Shown piece after piece: positions 1-10,859 of a stretch of 64,000 nucleotides of DNA. The number at the start of each line of letters is the position of its first letter. Positions within the stretch are counted from its first letter, which is position 1. A program made the translations under genes and the position numbers. The notes below the pieces were generated by a model that was not told the origin of the DNA, did no database searches, and was given only the letters and a program-made list of their open reading frames with translations. The DNA is from Alteromonas halophila (lineage in GTDB: Bacteria > Pseudomonadota > Gammaproteobacteria > Enterobacterales > Alteromonadaceae), in contig NZ_BMXP01000001.1 of NCBI RefSeq assembly GCF_014651815.1, forward strand, positions 275,934-339,933. Reading direction: 5' to 3'.

Positions 1-1
1 C

Positions 2-388
2 GGCCTGAGTCATCGCGTGTACCCTATTGAGTCAGATTTATATTCGGGTCTGGCCGGCCAGCAGTACCAGTTAATTGTATCCAATCCGCCCTATGTCGAT
101 GCCGAAGATATGGCAGATCTGCCGGATGAATACCACCATGAGCCTGCGCTGGCCCTGGCTGCAGGCGAAGACGGTCTGGATTTGGTGGATAAGATTTTAC
201 GTCAGGCGCCCGCGTATCTTAGCGATGATGGCTGGCTGTTTGTCGAAGTCGGCAACAGTGAAGTGCATATGCACCAGCGCTATGCGGGCCTTGAACTTGA
301 CTGGCTGGAATTCCAAATGGGTGGTCAGGGCATTTTTGTTGTGTCTAAATCGGCACTGGTTTCTTATTTTTCGACAGCTAACGAGTAG
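2..388 (+). CDS. prmB: PrmB, ribosomal protein uL3 glutamine methyltransferase (3' part)
   Basis: This is the C-terminal part of a class I SAM-dependent methyltransferase. The reading frame is already open at the left edge, so the N-terminus lies outside the window. The visible 128 residues contain the NPPYVD motif that contacts the substrate glutamine amide in PrmB/PrmC/HemK enzymes. PrmB N5-methylates a glutamine of ribosomal protein L3. PrmB, rather than PrmC, is favoured because aroC follows after 5 bases, as in enterobacteria (prmB-aroC). The D after NPPYV also fits PrmB. The start codon, the SAM-binding glycine motif and the N-terminal helical domain cannot be seen. Confidence 0.9.
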   Translation, partial: GLSHRVYPIESDLYSGLAGQQYQLIVSNPPYVDAEDMADLPDEYHHEPALALAAGEDGLDLVDKILRQAPAYLSDDGWLFVEVGNSEVHMHQRYAGLELDWLEFQMGGQGIFVVSKSALVSYFSTANE

Positions 389-393
389 GTATT

Positions 394-1491
394 ATGCCGG
401 GAAACAGTTTTGGAAAAGCATTTACGATCACCACCTTTGGAGAGAGTCATGGGCTTGCCATAGGTGGCGTAATTGATGGGTGTCCACCAGGACTGCCGTT
501 GTCAGAGGCTGATCTTCAGGGCGACCTTGATCGCCGCAAACCCGGTACTTCAAGGTATACCACGGCGCGCCGCGAAGACGATGAAGTGCAGATCTTATCC
601 GGCGTGTTTGAGGGTAAAACCACTGGCACCAGTATTGGTCTGCTGATAAAAAATAAAGATCAGCGCAGCAAAGATTACGGCAACATTGCCGATCGCTTTC
701 GTCCCGGGCATGCAGACTATACCTATCAGCAAAAATACGGGCTGCGCGATTACCGGGGCGGCGGGCGCTCATCCGCACGGGAAACGGCTATTCGTGTCGC
801 TGCAGGTGGCGTGGCGAAGAAATACCTGAAAACCATGCTGGGTATCGAGATCAGAGGCTACCTGTCTCAGTTAGGGCCGGTTGTCATTGAGCAGGTTGAT
901 CATGGTGTGACCAATACTAACCCGTTTTTCTGCCCGGACGCCTCTAAACTGGAGGCGCTGGATGAATACATGCGTGCGCTTAAAAAGTCAGGCGACAGTA
1001 TTGGTGCCAAAGTATCTGTGACGGCGTCAAATGTTCCTGTCGGACTGGGTGAGCCTGTCTTTGATCGGCTTGATGCCGATATTGCCCATGCCATGATGGG
1101 GATCAATGCGGTCAAAGGGGTGGAAATTGGCGATGGCTTCGATGTTGTCACGCAGCGCGGCAGTGAGCATCGTGATGAACTTACCCCGGACGGTTTTGCC
1201 AGTAATCATGCCGGCGGCGTGTTAGGCGGTATTTCCAGTGGTCAGGATATCAATGTCCACATGGCGCTCAAACCGACATCCAGCATCTCGGTACCGGGCA
1301 ACACCATTAATGTCGACGGCGAGGCCACCGATATCGTGACCAAAGGCCGGCACGACCCCTGTGTCGGGATCCGCGCAGTACCCATCGCTGAAGCCATGCT
1401 GGCGCTGGTACTGATGGATCACGTTATCCGTCATCGTGGTCAGAACGCCGGCGTTGGCAGCAGCACGCCGGATATTGCCCGCCAGTCCTGA
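394..1491 (+). CDS. aroC: Chorismate synthase
   Basis: Chorismate synthase converts 5-enolpyruvylshikimate-3-phosphate to chorismate, the last common step of aromatic biosynthesis, and needs reduced FMN. The 365-residue product has the usual bacterial length. It shows the family signatures: [14 protein letters not shown] near the N-terminus, RPGHADYTY then [12 protein letters not shown] around residues 104-135, and [16 protein letters not shown] near residue 325. The start ATG has a GTAGGT-type ribosome site and lies just after prmB, suggesting co-transcription. The only oddity is a chance near-match to the local repeat word at 475-485, in the codons for the conserved DGCPPG segment. Confidence 0.98.
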   Translation: MPGNSFGKAFTITTFGESHGLAIGGVIDGCPPGLPLSEADLQGDLDRRKPGTSRYTTARREDDEVQILSGVFEGKTTGTSIGLLIKNKDQRSKDYGNIADRFRPGHADYTYQQKYGLRDYRGGGRSSARETAIRVAAGGVAKKYLKTMLGIEIRGYLSQLGPVVIEQVDHGVTNTNPFFCPDASKLEALDEYMRALKKSGDSIGAKVSVTASNVPVGLGEPVFDRLDADIAHAMMGINAVKGVEIGDGFDVVTQRGSEHRDELTPDGFASNHAGGVLGGISSGQDINVHMALKPTSSISVPGNTINVDGEATDIVTKGRHDPCVGIRAVPIAEAMLALVLMDHVIRHRGQNAGVGSSTPDIARQS

Positions 1492-1516
1492 ACCTTTTAC
1501 TTGTGAGCAGCGCCGT

Positions 1517-3034
1517 TTATGCGATCTCGGCGGCGCGCTTGCAACTGGCGATCACGTCAATGCCATCGTCACTGACCTGCTCTAGCGTCACATCAAACTT
1601 CCAGAGCCGGTGAAGATGACGCATCACTTCCTGCCGGGAGTCGGCCAGCGGAATACCATTGTGTGGAATATAGCGTAGCGTCAGTGAACGATCACCGCGC
1701 ACGTCGACGTTGTACACCTGAATGTTAGGCTCCAGATTGCTTAAATTGTACTGCGCCGATAACTTTTCCCGGATCTGCATATAGCCTTGTTTGTTGTGAA
1801 TAGCGTCGACAGTGACAAAGCTTTTGTCCGCGTCGTCGTCAACCGCAAACAATTTGAAATCCCGCATGAGTTTGGGCGACAGGAACTGACTGATAAAACT
1901 TTCATCCTTAAAGTTTTTCATGGCGAAATGCACAGTTTCCAGCCAGTCTTTGCCGGCGACTTCAGGTAAATATTCCCGGTCTTCATCCGTTGGGTTCTGA
2001 CATACCCGCTTGATGTCCATAAACATGTTAAATCCCAGTGCGTAGGGATTAATACCCGAATAGTAGGGACTGTTGTACTCAGGCTGCATAACGACACTGC
2101 TGTGGCTGTGCAGAAACTCCAGCATAAAGCGGTCGGTGACCAGCCCTTCATCATACATCTGATTCAGAATATGGTAATGCCAGAAACAGGCCCACCCTTC
2201 GTTCATCACCTGCGTTTGCTTTTGCGGATAGAAATACTGCGATATCTTGCGCACAATGCGTACCAGCTCACGTTGCCAGGGCTCCAGCAACGGCGCGTTC
2301 TTTTCAATAAAGTACAGAATATTTTCCTGAGGCTCGGCAGGGAAGCGTTTGCGTATCGGTTTGCTGTCCTCTCTGCCCTCGGGGAGCGTACGCCAGAGTT
2401 CGTTAACCTGTGATTGCAGGTACTTTTCGCGCTGCTTCTGACGGGCTTTTTCCTGCTGCAGCGACAGCTTTTGCGGGCGTTTGTAGCGATCTACACCATA
2501 ATTCATCAGGGCATGGCACGAATCGAGGGTGTCTTCTACTTCCTGAAAACCGTATTTCTGCTCACACCTGGCAATATAGTTTTTAGCAAAGACCAGGTAG
2601 TCGATGATTGAGTCTGCGTCTGTCCAGGTGTCAAACAGATAGTTACCCTTAAAAAACGAGTTGTGGCCATAGCAGGCATGTGCCATGACCAGCGCCTGCA
2701 TGGTAATAGTGTTTTCTTCCATCAGGTAGGCAATACAGGGGTTAGAATTGATCACAATTTCGTAGGCCAGCCCCATCTGACCGCGACGATATTGTTGCTC
2801 ATTCTGAATAAACTTCTTGCCAAACGACCAGTGGCTGTAATTGATAGGCATGCCAATACTGGCGTAGGCATCCATCATTTGCTCGGCGGTAATCACCTCA
2901 ATCTGATTAGGATAAATATCCAGCTTAAAGTTGCGGGCAATACGATCAATTTCTGTCTCATACTCGGTTAACAAATCAAAGGTCCAGTCCGGCCCATCGC
3001 TGAGGCAAGCGGAAGATTTACGGCGCGCTGGCAT
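1517..3034 (-). CDS. SpoVR family protein (YcgB-like)
   Basis: About 505 residues and very similar along its length to E. coli Ycg[13 protein letters not shown] near the start, [49 protein letters not shown], and [14 protein letters not shown] near the end. SpoVR proteins are cytoplasmic. In Bacillus one acts in spore cortex formation, but the biochemical function in proteobacteria is unknown. The start at 3034 was chosen because E. coli YcgB begins about there and GGAG lies nine bases upstream; an in-frame start at 3106 would add an unrelated extension. The gene overlaps the end of yeaH by 17 bases, so translation is probably coupled within the yeaG-yeaH-spoVR unit. Confidence 0.95.
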   Translation of the reverse strand: MPARRKSSACLSDGPDWTFDLLTEYETEIDRIARNFKLDIYPNQIEVITAEQMMDAYASIGMPINYSHWSFGKKFIQNEQQYRRGQMGLAYEIVINSNPCIAYLMEENTITMQALVMAHACYGHNSFFKGNYLFDTWTDADSIIDYLVFAKNYIARCEQKYGFQEVEDTLDSCHALMNYGVDRYKRPQKLSLQQEKARQKQREKYLQSQVNELWRTLPEGREDSKPIRKRFPAEPQENILYFIEKNAPLLEPWQRELVRIVRKISQYFYPQKQTQVMNEGWACFWHYHILNQMYDEGLVTDRFMLEFLHSHSSVVMQPEYNSPYYSGINPYALGFNMFMDIKRVCQNPTDEDREYLPEVAGKDWLETVHFAMKNFKDESFISQFLSPKLMRDFKLFAVDDDADKSFVTVDAIHNKQGYMQIREKLSAQYNLSNLEPNIQVYNVDVRGDRSLTLRYIPHNGIPLADSRQEVMRHLHRLWKFDVTLEQVSDDGIDVIASCKRAAEIA

Positions 3035-4325
3035 AACTGCTGTCTCCTGCGTCGGCGGGGTGGCCGGATTTCTTAAAGAGATCACGGAACACCGGGTAAA
3101 TGTCACTCACTGTCTGAATATGTTTGCATACGAAGTTGTCATACACCTCAGCGACACGTTCATACTCACGCCACAAACTCTGGTGCTGGCGATCAGTGAT
3201 TTCGATATAGGCAAAATAGCGTGTCACCGGCAGCAGACGCGAGGCCAGGATCTCTCTGCACTGAGGTGAATCATCGGCCCAGTTATCACCGTCTGAAGCC
3301 TGTGCGGCATATATATTCCAGTCACTCGCGTCGAACCGATCGCGAATAATCTCGTCCATCAGTGTCAGGGCGCTGGAAACGATGGTACCGCCGGTTTCCT
3401 GTGAGTAAAAAAACTCTTGTTCATCCACCTCTTTCGCCTGGGTATGGTGACGAATATAGACCACTTCGACATTCTGATAGGTGCGGGTTAAAAACAAATA
3501 CAGCAGAATATAGAAGCGCTTGGCCATGTCTTTGGTGGCCTGATCCATGGAGCCGGACACATCCATCAGACAAAACATCACGGCCTTGCTGGTGGGCACT
3601 GGTCGCCGGTCGTAGTTTTTAAACCTGAGATCAAAGGTATCGATAAACGGAACACGGGCGATTTTTTCTTTCAGTTCACGTATGTCCTTCTCAAGCGCCA
3701 TGATGGCCAGTGTATTGTCGTGGGGATCGTCCTTTAGTGCCTGCAGATCTTCTTCAAGGCGCGCCAGTTTTTTGCGGTCAGCGCCTGTCATGGCAATGCG
3801 TCTGGCCACCGACCCCTTCAGTGAGCGTATGATATCAAGATTACTGGGCACGCCGTCAGTCTGATAGCCGGCGCGGTAGGTCTCATACTGTACCACCTTG
3901 TCATACTGATTTTTCAGCAAATTAGGCAGCGCCAGATCATCAAACAGCAGGTCCAGGTATTCGTCTTTTGAAATAGAAAAAACAAATTCATCCTGGCCTT
4001 CGCCGCTGTCACTGGCATCTCCTGAGCCCGCGCCCTGACCGCCGCCGGATGGTGGCCGGTTAATTCTGTCACCGGCGGTGAACTGATCGTTGCCCGGATG
4101 GACAATAGAACGCCGCCCACCTTTACCGGTGTGAAACACCGGCTCGGTAATATCTTTGCTGGGAATGCCAACCTCTTCGCCATGATCCAGATCGGTCACC
4201 GATCGTTTGCCGACTGCATCCGAGACCGCACGCTTTATTTGCTGCTTGTAGCGGCGAATAAAACGCTGGCGGTTTACGGTGCTTTTTCCCTTACTGTTTA
4301 AACGTCTGTCAATAAAATGCGCCAT
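3018..4325 (-). CDS. yeaH: YeaH family protein with von Willebrand A domain
   Basis: The product is about 435 residues and closely resembles E. coli YeaH (DUF444): [19 protein letters not shown] at the N-terminus, [25 protein letters not shown] in the middle. A vWA-like domain starts at [19 protein letters not shown], which gives the DxSxS metal-binding (MIDAS) motif. It sits between prkA-type yeaG and spoVR, the standard trio. YeaH is thought to act with the PrkA kinase in stress and starvation responses, with no proven biochemistry. The ATG at 4325 is preferred over the GTG at 4331, because AGGT lies at a workable distance from the ATG and the family starts there. A Gly/Ser/Gln-rich linker ([20 protein letters not shown]) lies near residues 90-112. 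Confidence 0.95.
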   Translation of the reverse strand: MAHFIDRRLNSKGKSTVNRQRFIRRYKQQIKRAVSDAVGKRSVTDLDHGEEVGIPSKDITEPVFHTGKGGRRSIVHPGNDQFTAGDRINRPPSGGGQGAGSGDASDSGEGQDEFVFSISKDEYLDLLFDDLALPNLLKNQYDKVVQYETYRAGYQTDGVPSNLDIIRSLKGSVARRIAMTGADRKKLARLEEDLQALKDDPHDNTLAIMALEKDIRELKEKIARVPFIDTFDLRFKNYDRRPVPTSKAVMFCLMDVSGSMDQATKDMAKRFYILLYLFLTRTYQNVEVVYIRHHTQAKEVDEQEFFYSQETGGTIVSSALTLMDEIIRDRFDASDWNIYAAQASDGDNWADDSPQCREILASRLLPVTRYFAYIEITDRQHQSLWREYERVAEVYDNFVCKHIQTVSDIYPVFRDLFKKSGHPADAGDSSYASAP

Positions 4326-4353
4326 AAGCACCTACTTATAATACGTGCCTGCC

Positions 4354-6276
4354 TTACGACGCTTTTCTTACGCGTAAGTACCATTCACACAATAGCCGGA
4401 CTTGTTTTTGCGTATAGCCTTTTTCGGTCATGCGATTGACGAAGTCGTCGTGTTTTTTCTTGTCTTCGGATGAGCCTTTGGTGTTGAATGAAATAACCGG
4501 GAGTAAATCCTCGGTGTTTGAGAACATTTTTTTCTCAATCACTGAGCGCAGTTTTTCATAACTGGTCCAGGTCGGGTTCTTGCCTCCGTTATTGGCGCGG
4601 GCACGCAATACAAAGTTGACAATTTCATTCCGAAAGTCCTTCGGATTGCTGATTCCGGCGGGTTTTTCGGTTTTCTCTAACTCGGCATTCAGCGACTCAC
4701 GATCAAATAGCTGCCCGGTTTCTGGATCCCGGTATTCCTGATCCTGGATCCAGAAGTCGGCATAAGTGACATAGCGGTCAAACAGGTTTTGCCCATATTC
4801 AGAATACGACTCGAGATAAGCGGTCTGGATCTCTTTACCGATAAATTCAACATAATGTGGAATTAGGTAGCCTTTCAGAAATTCGCGGTAACGATCAGCG
4901 GCTTCCTGCGGAAACTGTTCGCGTTCGATCTGTCGTTCAAGTACGTAGAACAGATGGACGGGATTGGCGGCCACTTCCTGGTGATCGAAGTTAAATACGC
5001 GCGAGAGGATTTTGAATGCGAAGCGGGTTGATAAGCCTTCCATGCCCTCATCAACACCGGCATAGTCACGGTATTCCTGATAGGACTTGGCTTTAGGATC
5101 GGTATCTTTGAGGCTTTCGCCATCATACACCCGCATTTTTGAATAAATACTGGAGTTTTCCGGTTCTTTAAGCCGCGAAAGCACCGTAAACTGTGCCAGG
5201 CTTTCCAGTGTATCCGGTGCACATGGCGCGCCGCTCAGTTCACTGTTATCCAGCAATTTGCGATAAATCCTTATTTCTTCTGACACGCGCAGGCAGTAAG
5301 GCACTTTGACGATATATACCCGGTCCAGAAAGGCCTCATTATTCTTATTGTTGCGAAAGGATTGCCACTCCGATTCATTAGAGTGAGCCAGAATCAGGCC
5401 GTCAAAGGGCAGGGCCGAAAATCCTTCGGTAGGATTGTAATTACCTTCCTGAGTAGCGGTCAGCAAAGGATGCAGCACTTTGATGGGGGCTTTAAACATT
5501 TCCACGAATTCCATCAGACCCTGATTCGCTTTACATAACGAGCCAGAGTAGCTGTACGCGTCAGGATCGTTCTGAGCGAACTGTTCAAGACGCCGGATAT
5601 CGACCTTGCCCACCAGCGATGAAATATCCTGGTTGTTCTCATCACCGGGCTCGGTTTTGGCAATGCCTGTCTGATCGAGCACGGATGGATAGACCCGTAC
5701 TACCTTAAATTTTGAAATATCGCCATTGAATTCGTGCAGTCGTTTGCGTACCCAGGGCGACATAATGGTTTTCAGGTAGCGCTGGGGAACACCGTACTCC
5801 TGCTCAAGGAGCCTGCCGTCTTCCTGCAGATCGAACAGGCAAAATGGATGATCATTGACCGGTGAGTCTTTAAGCATGTAAATAGGGACTTTTTGCATCA
5901 GCTCTTTAAGCCGCTCTGCAAGGGAGGACTTACCGCCACCGACTGGCCCGAGTAAGTACAGAATTTGTTTTTTCTCTTCCAGTCCCTGCGCTGCGTGGCG
6001 TAGGTATGAGACGATTTGTTCTATCGCTTCCTCCATACCATAGAACTCACTGAATGCGGGATAGCGTGCGATGACGCGGTTTGAAAAAATGCGGCTTAAT
6101 GCCGGATCTGTGGACGTATCTATCATTTCCGGTTCGCCTATAGCGTGCAGTAAGCGCTCGGCGGCATTGGCGTAAGCCATTGGATCTGACTTACAAATTT
6201 CCAGAAATTCCTTGATGGTGAACTCTTCCTGTTTACGCTCCTCATAGCGACTTTGATAATGCTCAAAAATACCCAT
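4354..6276 (-). CDS. yeaG: PrkA-type serine protein kinase (YeaG)
   Basis: 640 residues, the full length of the PrkA/YeaG family. The N-terminal half is an AAA-like domain with Walker A GPVGGGKSS at about residues 110-118. The C-terminal half is the PrkA kinase-like domain. E. coli YeaG is a Ser/Thr kinase linked to nitrogen starvation and stationary-phase survival; its targets are poorly known. It is the first gene of a minus-strand unit, with yeaH 28 bases downstream, so the three genes are probably one operon. AGGGG lies five bases before the ATG. The 249-base upstream gap to sodB must contain the promoter; no clear sigma-70 promoter was recognised there. Confidence 0.96.
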   Translation of the reverse strand: MGIFEHYQSRYEERKQEEFTIKEFLEICKSDPMAYANAAERLLHAIGEPEMIDTSTDPALSRIFSNRVIARYPAFSEFYGMEEAIEQIVSYLRHAAQGLEEKKQILYLLGPVGGGKSSLAERLKELMQKVPIYMLKDSPVNDHPFCLFDLQEDGRLLEQEYGVPQRYLKTIMSPWVRKRLHEFNGDISKFKVVRVYPSVLDQTGIAKTEPGDENNQDISSLVGKVDIRRLEQFAQNDPDAYSYSGSLCKANQGLMEFVEMFKAPIKVLHPLLTATQEGNYNPTEGFSALPFDGLILAHSNESEWQSFRNNKNNEAFLDRVYIVKVPYCLRVSEEIRIYRKLLDNSELSGAPCAPDTLESLAQFTVLSRLKEPENSSIYSKMRVYDGESLKDTDPKAKSYQEYRDYAGVDEGMEGLSTRFAFKILSRVFNFDHQEVAANPVHLFYVLERQIEREQFPQEAADRYREFLKGYLIPHYVEFIGKEIQTAYLESYSEYGQNLFDRYVTYADFWIQDQEYRDPETGQLFDRESLNAELEKTEKPAGISNPKDFRNEIVNFVLRARANNGGKNPTWTSYEKLRSVIEKKMFSNTEDLLPVISFNTKGSSEDKKKHDDFVNRMTEKGYTQKQVRLLCEWYLRVRKAS

Positions 6277-6475
6277 GAATACCCCTAAGAAAAAAACGGT
6301 TCCCCGTATCTTTCAGCTTAGACGGTATTTTAAAAAAAGAGATGAAATATTACTCAGATTAAAGTTGCATTTTTGTCATAAGTATTTAAAGAAAAAGTAA
6401 ACTTTTGCGAAAAATGGTAAGGAGAGCAGCGTGCTGTAAGGGGTTGCGAAGTGGCTGGTCTTAGGGGCCCGGAAA

Positions 6476-6505
6476 TAAAAAAACCTGCCGAATGGCAGGT
6501 TTTTA
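6476..6505 (-). terminator. Intrinsic terminator downstream of sodB
   Basis: AAACCTGCC (6481-6489), loop GAAT, GGCAGGTTT (6494-6502), with A-runs on one side and T-runs on the other. The hairpin could work in both directions. It lies 20 bases past the sodB stop and can also insulate the yeaG promoter region. Confidence 0.85.
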
Positions 6506-6525
6506 ACGATGAGTGTCAGTCACCC

Positions 6526-7110
6526 TTACTTAGCGAAATTTTCGCTGGCAAATTCCCAGTTAACCAGGGCCCAGAAACCTTCAAGGTACTTAGGACGCGC
6601 ATTGCGGTAATCGATGTAGTAGGCATGTTCCCACAGATCGACAGTTAGCAGTGGCAGGTGCGCATCACCAGAAATCGGGGTTTCAGCATTGCTGGTATTT
6701 ACGATATCCAGTGAGCCGTCTGCAGTTTTTACCAGCCATGTCCAGCTGGAACCGAAGTTATTAACTGCTTTGTCGTTGAAGGCTGCTTTGAAATCGTCAA
6801 ATGAGCCCCATTTTGCGTTGATTGCATCAGCCAGCGGGCCTGTTGGTTCACCACCACCATTCGGGCTCAGGCAGTGCCAGTAAAACGTATGATTCCAGAT
6901 TTGTGCTGCATTATTGAAAACGCCGCCATCAGAAGACTTGATGATCTCCTCAAGGCTTTTGTTTTCCATGTCAGTGCCTTCTACCAGGCCGTTTAGCTTG
7001 GTTACGTAAGTGGCATGGTGTTTACCATAGTGGTAGTCCAATGTCTCAGATGAGATATGTGGTTCCAAAGCATTTTTTTCATAAGGTAATGCTGGTAATT
7101 CAAAAGCCAT
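6526..7110 (-). CDS. sodB: Superoxide dismutase [Fe]
   Basis: About 194 residues, the usual length of cytoplasmic Fe-SOD, which dismutes superoxide to peroxide and oxygen. It starts [20 protein letters not shown] and carries the metal-binding histidine of [11 protein letters not shown], the Fe-type [16 protein letters not shown] segment, and [13 protein letters not shown] with the Asp/His ligands. It ends [11 protein letters not shown]. The ATG at 7110 has GGAG seven bases upstream; a start at 7122 would add four unlikely residues. It is divergent from grxD; the sodB-grxD neighbourhood is also found in E. coli near rnt, and rnt is present further on in this window. Confidence 0.97.
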   Translation of the reverse strand: MAFELPALPYEKNALEPHISSETLDYHYGKHHATYVTKLNGLVEGTDMENKSLEEIIKSSDGGVFNNAAQIWNHTFYWHCLSPNGGGEPTGPLADAINAKWGSFDDFKAAFNDKAVNNFGSSWTWLVKTADGSLDIVNTSNAETPISGDAHLPLLTVDLWEHAYYIDYRNARPKYLEGFWALVNWEFASENFAK

Positions 7111-7566
7111 ACGAGTCTCCATGTTGGGTTTGTGTAGTGTGTCGGGACACCAGAATTACTCTGTGCTGTGTCAGCCAACACTGGTCTTAGCGTCTAAAAA
7201 GATAAGGGCTAAATCCGATAACTCAATGACAAAGTTATGAAAAATTCCTTTTAGTGGGCGTTTTGGTGATCCTTTCACCACCCATGCCCCTTCGCATCCT
7301 GCGTCAGCGTGCTGTGTTCCCTATATCAGCAATTAGTGATCATAGCCGAATAAGGCGTTTTCAGATCACTCTTTGTGCCGCCTTAGACTGCTACGCGAAG
7401 ACGGCGACCATTTACGGCGGCGCCTGCCTCGCAGTTTTGCTTTTCAGCAATCACACCGTATTATAGATGCATTCGCACTTTCCTTAAGCATAATATGCTA
7501 CAGTTCCTTGAAATCTCACCAGAACGTGCCCACGTTACTGGTAAATAAAGCTGCAAAGAGGTTCTA
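7111..7566. other. Intergenic region between divergent sodB and grxD
   Basis: 456 bases that must hold the promoters of both flanking genes. Short open frames exist on the plus strand but overlap each other, have no ribosome sites and resemble nothing recognisable. No convincing operator or RNA structure was found. Confidence 0.5.
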
Positions 7567-7917
7567 ATGGAGAATACCGATACATCGTCAACGCTTGACA
7601 ATATCAAGCAACAAATCGCTGAAAACCCAATTCTGCTTTACATGAAGGGATCACCGAAGCTGCCAAGCTGTGGCTTCTCGGCCCAGGCCGTACAAGCACT
7701 GATGTCATGTGGCGAACCGTTTGCTTACGTCGATATTCTGCAAAATCCGGATATTCGTGCCGAGCTGCCTAAACATGCAAACTGGCCAACCTTCCCACAA
7801 CTATGGGTTGACGGTGAACTGGTTGGGGGCTGTGACATTATCCTAGAGATGCATCAGCAGAATGAATTGCAACCATTGATAAAAGAAACGGCTGAGAAAC
7901 ATAAAAGCGAAGAGTGA
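7567..7917 (+). CDS. grxD: Monothiol glutaredoxin, Grx4 family
   Basis: 116 residues with the hallmark CGFS active site (Cys35, in KLPSCGFSAQ) and the glutathione-contact segment WPTFPQLWVDGELVGGCDI. Monothiol Grx4 proteins bind a [2Fe-2S] cluster with glutathione, often as a heterodimer with BolA, and move or report on cellular iron-sulfur clusters. It is a single-domain protein of standard length. AGAGG lies about six bases before the ATG. A strong terminator follows, so it is probably monocistronic. The position beside sodB fits an iron and oxidative-stress neighbourhood. Confidence 0.97.
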   Translation: MENTDTSSTLDNIKQQIAENPILLYMKGSPKLPSCGFSAQAVQALMSCGEPFAYVDILQNPDIRAELPKHANWPTFPQLWVDGELVGGCDIILEMHQQNELQPLIKETAEKHKSEE

Positions 7918-7939
7918 TCGACCCAATTAAGCTGATATC

Positions 7940-7968
7940 AAAAGCCGCTCGTCAGAGCGGTTTTTTTT
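7940..7968 (+). terminator. Intrinsic terminator of grxD
   Basis: Stem CCGCTC / GAGCGG with loop GTCA, followed by eight T. It lies 25 bases past the grxD stop. Confidence 0.9.
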
Positions 7969-8262
7969 ATTTTAGGAAAAAATGTTGTGGCCTCTGAAAC
8001 GGCTAAAAAATAGTGTAAAACCCTGCCTTTTTTACTCCCCAAATACTAATAGACAATCCACAAAACGAAATCCACTACGGGTAAAAAATAAATAGTGTTT
8101 TTTTGTAAAAACGTTTGTTTTTTAAATATTTACATCCTATAACCGGAATGGCTGACCGCCGTATTGTCAGTGCAAAAGATAGGTTTAAAACAACAACAGT
8201 CTGAGTAAATCTGAACCTGACTAACAGGCTACTCTCAGAGGAAAACATTCCGGGAAACCACT
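7969..8262. other. AT-rich leader region upstream of the first TonB receptor
   Basis: About 290 bases, rich in A/T runs. It must contain the promoter of the receptor gene at 8263. No Fur-box-like sequence and no clear ECF promoter was recognised, so regulation cannot be assigned from sequence alone. Confidence 0.4.
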
Positions 8263-10845
8263 ATGAAAACATCCTTAAGTTTATTGACGAAACACGTTCG
8301 CCAGGTGTTCGCTGCGTCAGCAGCAGTCTCATTGCTGGCGTCCAATGTGGCCTTCGCGCAGCAAAACGAAGAGAACGAAACTGACCCCGATCTTGAAGAA
8401 CGTTATGAGCAAATAGCGGTCGTAGGTACGCGTGCAGCGCCTCGTTCGGTTGGGGAGTCGGCCGTTCCCATTGATATCATTTCAGACGAAGAGTTCAAAA
8501 GTCAGGGCGCCACAGACATGGCTTCCATGATGCAGACGGTTGTACCGTCGTTTAACGTCAATGACCAGCCTATTAACGATGCGTCGACCCTGGTACGTCC
8601 GGCTAACCTGCGCGGTATGGCATCGGACCACACGCTGGTGCTGGTCAACGGTAAACGCCGTCATCGTTCGGCGGTTATTACATTCTTAGGCGGTGGGTTG
8701 TCGGACGGTGCCCAGGGGCCGGACATTTCTGTCATTCCGGCTGCGGCACTAAAACAGGTAGAAGTGCTGCGTGACGGTGCCGCTGCGCAATATGGCTCAG
8801 ACGCCATTGCCGGGGTTATTAACTTTGTACTGAAAGATGCTGATGAAGGCGGCAGCTTCGAGGCGCGCTATGGTTCTTTCTATGAGGGCGATGGCGATAT
8901 GGTGCAGTTCTCAGGCAATGTAGGGATGCCGTTAACCGATGCCGGCTTTGTTAATGTAACAGCCGAATATCGTACCGCCGATCCGACGTCGCGCAGTGTG
9001 CAGCGTGATGATGCCGCCGGGTTGATAGCTGGTGGTAATACGGCGGTTGCCGATCCTGCGCAAATCTGGGGCTCACCGGAGATCAAAGATGACATCAAGC
9101 TGTTTGCCAATCTTGGTTTAGACCTTGGCAATGACAGCGAAGCTTACCTGTTTGGTAACTACGCAGAACGCGAAGTAGAAGGTGGCTTTTACTACCGTAA
9201 CCCGCATAACCGAGGCGGGGTTAACAACGGGGGGATTGATGAAGATGGTAATCAGCTATTGCTGGTGGGTGATTTAACCGGCGACATGTCAGGTAACTGT
9301 CCCACTGACATCCAGGTCGGCAGCAACGTGCTTGAGAACCCGCGTTATATCAATGAAGTTGCCAATAATCCGGATTGCTTCGCCTTTAACGAAATCCTGC
9401 CTGGTGGTTTTACCCCACGTTTTGGCGGTACCGTTACAGATATGTCGCTGGTATTTGGTACGCGCGGCGAGTGGGTTAACGAGATTTCCTATGACGTCAG
9501 TGTCAATCTGGGTCAGAACGAAATTGAGTACGCTATTTCAAACACCATTAACCCGTCTCTGGGCCCGGACACGCCTTTTGAATTTGCGCCGGGTAAATAC
9601 ATCCAGTCAGAACAAACGCTGGATATTGACCTGACCAAACCGGTTGATGTGGGATTATATGAGCCCGTGTATGTGTCGGGTGGTTTCCAGTACCGACATG
9701 AAACTTATGAAAGTAAGGCCGGAGACCCCGACTCGTACACCATTGGTCCGCTGGCCAAGCAGGGCTTTGGGATTGGCTCAAACGGCTTCCCAGGCCTGGC
9801 GCCAGACAGCCAGGGCGAGGTCTCTCGTCACAATATCGCTTTTTATCTTGATGTTGAGTCATACCTGACCGAAACCTTTATGCTGGCCGGTGCGTTACGT
9901 TATGAAGACTTCTCCGATTTTGGTAACACCACTAAAGGTAAAATTGCATTTCGCTGGCAGGCCATGGAAAGTATCGCGTTTCGCGGCGCGTTCTCAACCG
10001 GCTTCAAAGCACCTACGCTGGGGCAAAGTAACGTAAGAAACGTGACGACTGCCTTTGGTACCGACGGACGACTGATTGACCGTGCGACACTGCCGCCGAC
10101 CGATCCGGTATCGCAGCTGAAAGGCGGTGAGCAGTTAACACCGGAAGAGTCAGAAAGTATTACCTTTGGTGTGGTGGCTGATTTCGAAAATGGCTTGTTT
10201 ATCACCGCGGATTACTACCACATTGAACTGACTGACCGCTTGAGTACAGCATCAGGTATTTCGTTAACCGAGGAAGACATTCAGACGCTGCTTGCACAGG
10301 GCATTACTGATGCCTCAAGCTTCTCTGAAATCAGTTTCTTCACCAACGACTTTGACACTACCACGGAAGGGGTGGACGTGGTTGCCAACTACTCGATGGA
10401 AATGCTGGGTGGCGATACCAAGTTCTCGCTGGCATACAACTGGACGGACACTACGGTTGATGAAGCGTCAGACAATATTTCATCATTCCGTATTCGCATG
10501 CTGGAAGATAACCTGCCATCGGTGCGTTATAGCCTGACCGCCAATCATACCAATGGTGACTGGCGTGTTCTGGGACGCCTGAATTATTACGGCAGCATTT
10601 ATGAGGACCACCTGGATTCTGGCTTACCAATTGAGAACATCGGTTCAGAAATGACCCTGGACCTTGAGCTGGGCTATGATGTGTCAGAAAACTTTTCAGT
10701 GGTGCTAGGTGCGAAAAACGCGCTGGATGAGTATCCGGACGAAAATACCCAGTGGAAGGGCATTGCAGGTTCATTGTACCCGACGACGTCTCCCATCGGG
10801 ATCAATGGTGGTTTCTATTACGTGAGAGGCTTATATACCTTTTAA
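8263..10845 (+). CDS. TonB-dependent outer-membrane receptor without an STN domain
   Basis: 860 residues. The Sec signal peptide ends near residue 33 (SNVAFA/QQN), followed by a short acidic linker and a TonB-box-like stretch (EQIAVVGTRA, near 50). The plug domain has NLRGMASDHTLVLVNGKRRH and VEVLRDGAAAQYGSDAIAGVINFVLK. A long beta-barrel ends in the outer-membrane signature aromatic residue (YVRGLYTF). It takes up an unknown ligand across the outer membrane using TonB energy. It lacks the N-terminal signalling domain found in its paralogue at 12710-15694, with which it is almost identical over about 95 plug residues. A sigma/anti-sigma pair lies between the two. The substrate is not evident; lack of a Fur-like site argues weakly against a simple siderophore receptor. 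Confidence 0.9.
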   Translation: MKTSLSLLTKHVRQVFAASAAVSLLASNVAFAQQNEENETDPDLEERYEQIAVVGTRAAPRSVGESAVPIDIISDEEFKSQGATDMASMMQTVVPSFNVNDQPINDASTLVRPANLRGMASDHTLVLVNGKRRHRSAVITFLGGGLSDGAQGPDISVIPAAALKQVEVLRDGAAAQYGSDAIAGVINFVLKDADEGGSFEARYGSFYEGDGDMVQFSGNVGMPLTDAGFVNVTAEYRTADPTSRSVQRDDAAGLIAGGNTAVADPAQIWGSPEIKDDIKLFANLGLDLGNDSEAYLFGNYAEREVEGGFYYRNPHNRGGVNNGGIDEDGNQLLLVGDLTGDMSGNCPTDIQVGSNVLENPRYINEVANNPDCFAFNEILPGGFTPRFGGTVTDMSLVFGTRGEWVNEISYDVSVNLGQNEIEYAISNTINPSLGPDTPFEFAPGKYIQSEQTLDIDLTKPVDVGLYEPVYVSGGFQYRHETYESKAGDPDSYTIGPLAKQGFGIGSNGFPGLAPDSQGEVSRHNIAFYLDVESYLTETFMLAGALRYEDFSDFGNTTKGKIAFRWQAMESIAFRGAFSTGFKAPTLGQSNVRNVTTAFGTDGRLIDRATLPPTDPVSQLKGGEQLTPEESESITFGVVADFENGLFITADYYHIELTDRLSTASGISLTEEDIQTLLAQGITDASSFSEISFFTNDFDTTTEGVDVVANYSMEMLGGDTKFSLAYNWTDTTVDEASDNISSFRIRMLEDNLPSVRYSLTANHTNGDWRVLGRLNYYGSIYEDHLDSGLPIENIGSEMTLDLELGYDVSENFSVVLGAKNALDEYPDENTQWKGIAGSLYPTTSPIGINGGFYYVRGLYTF

Positions 10846-10859
10846 TCAGAAACCGACAT

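Noticed and set aside
475-485. GATGGGTGTCC, one mismatch from the repeat word
   Set aside because: It lies in aroC codons for the conserved DGCPPG segment and is explained by protein sequence.
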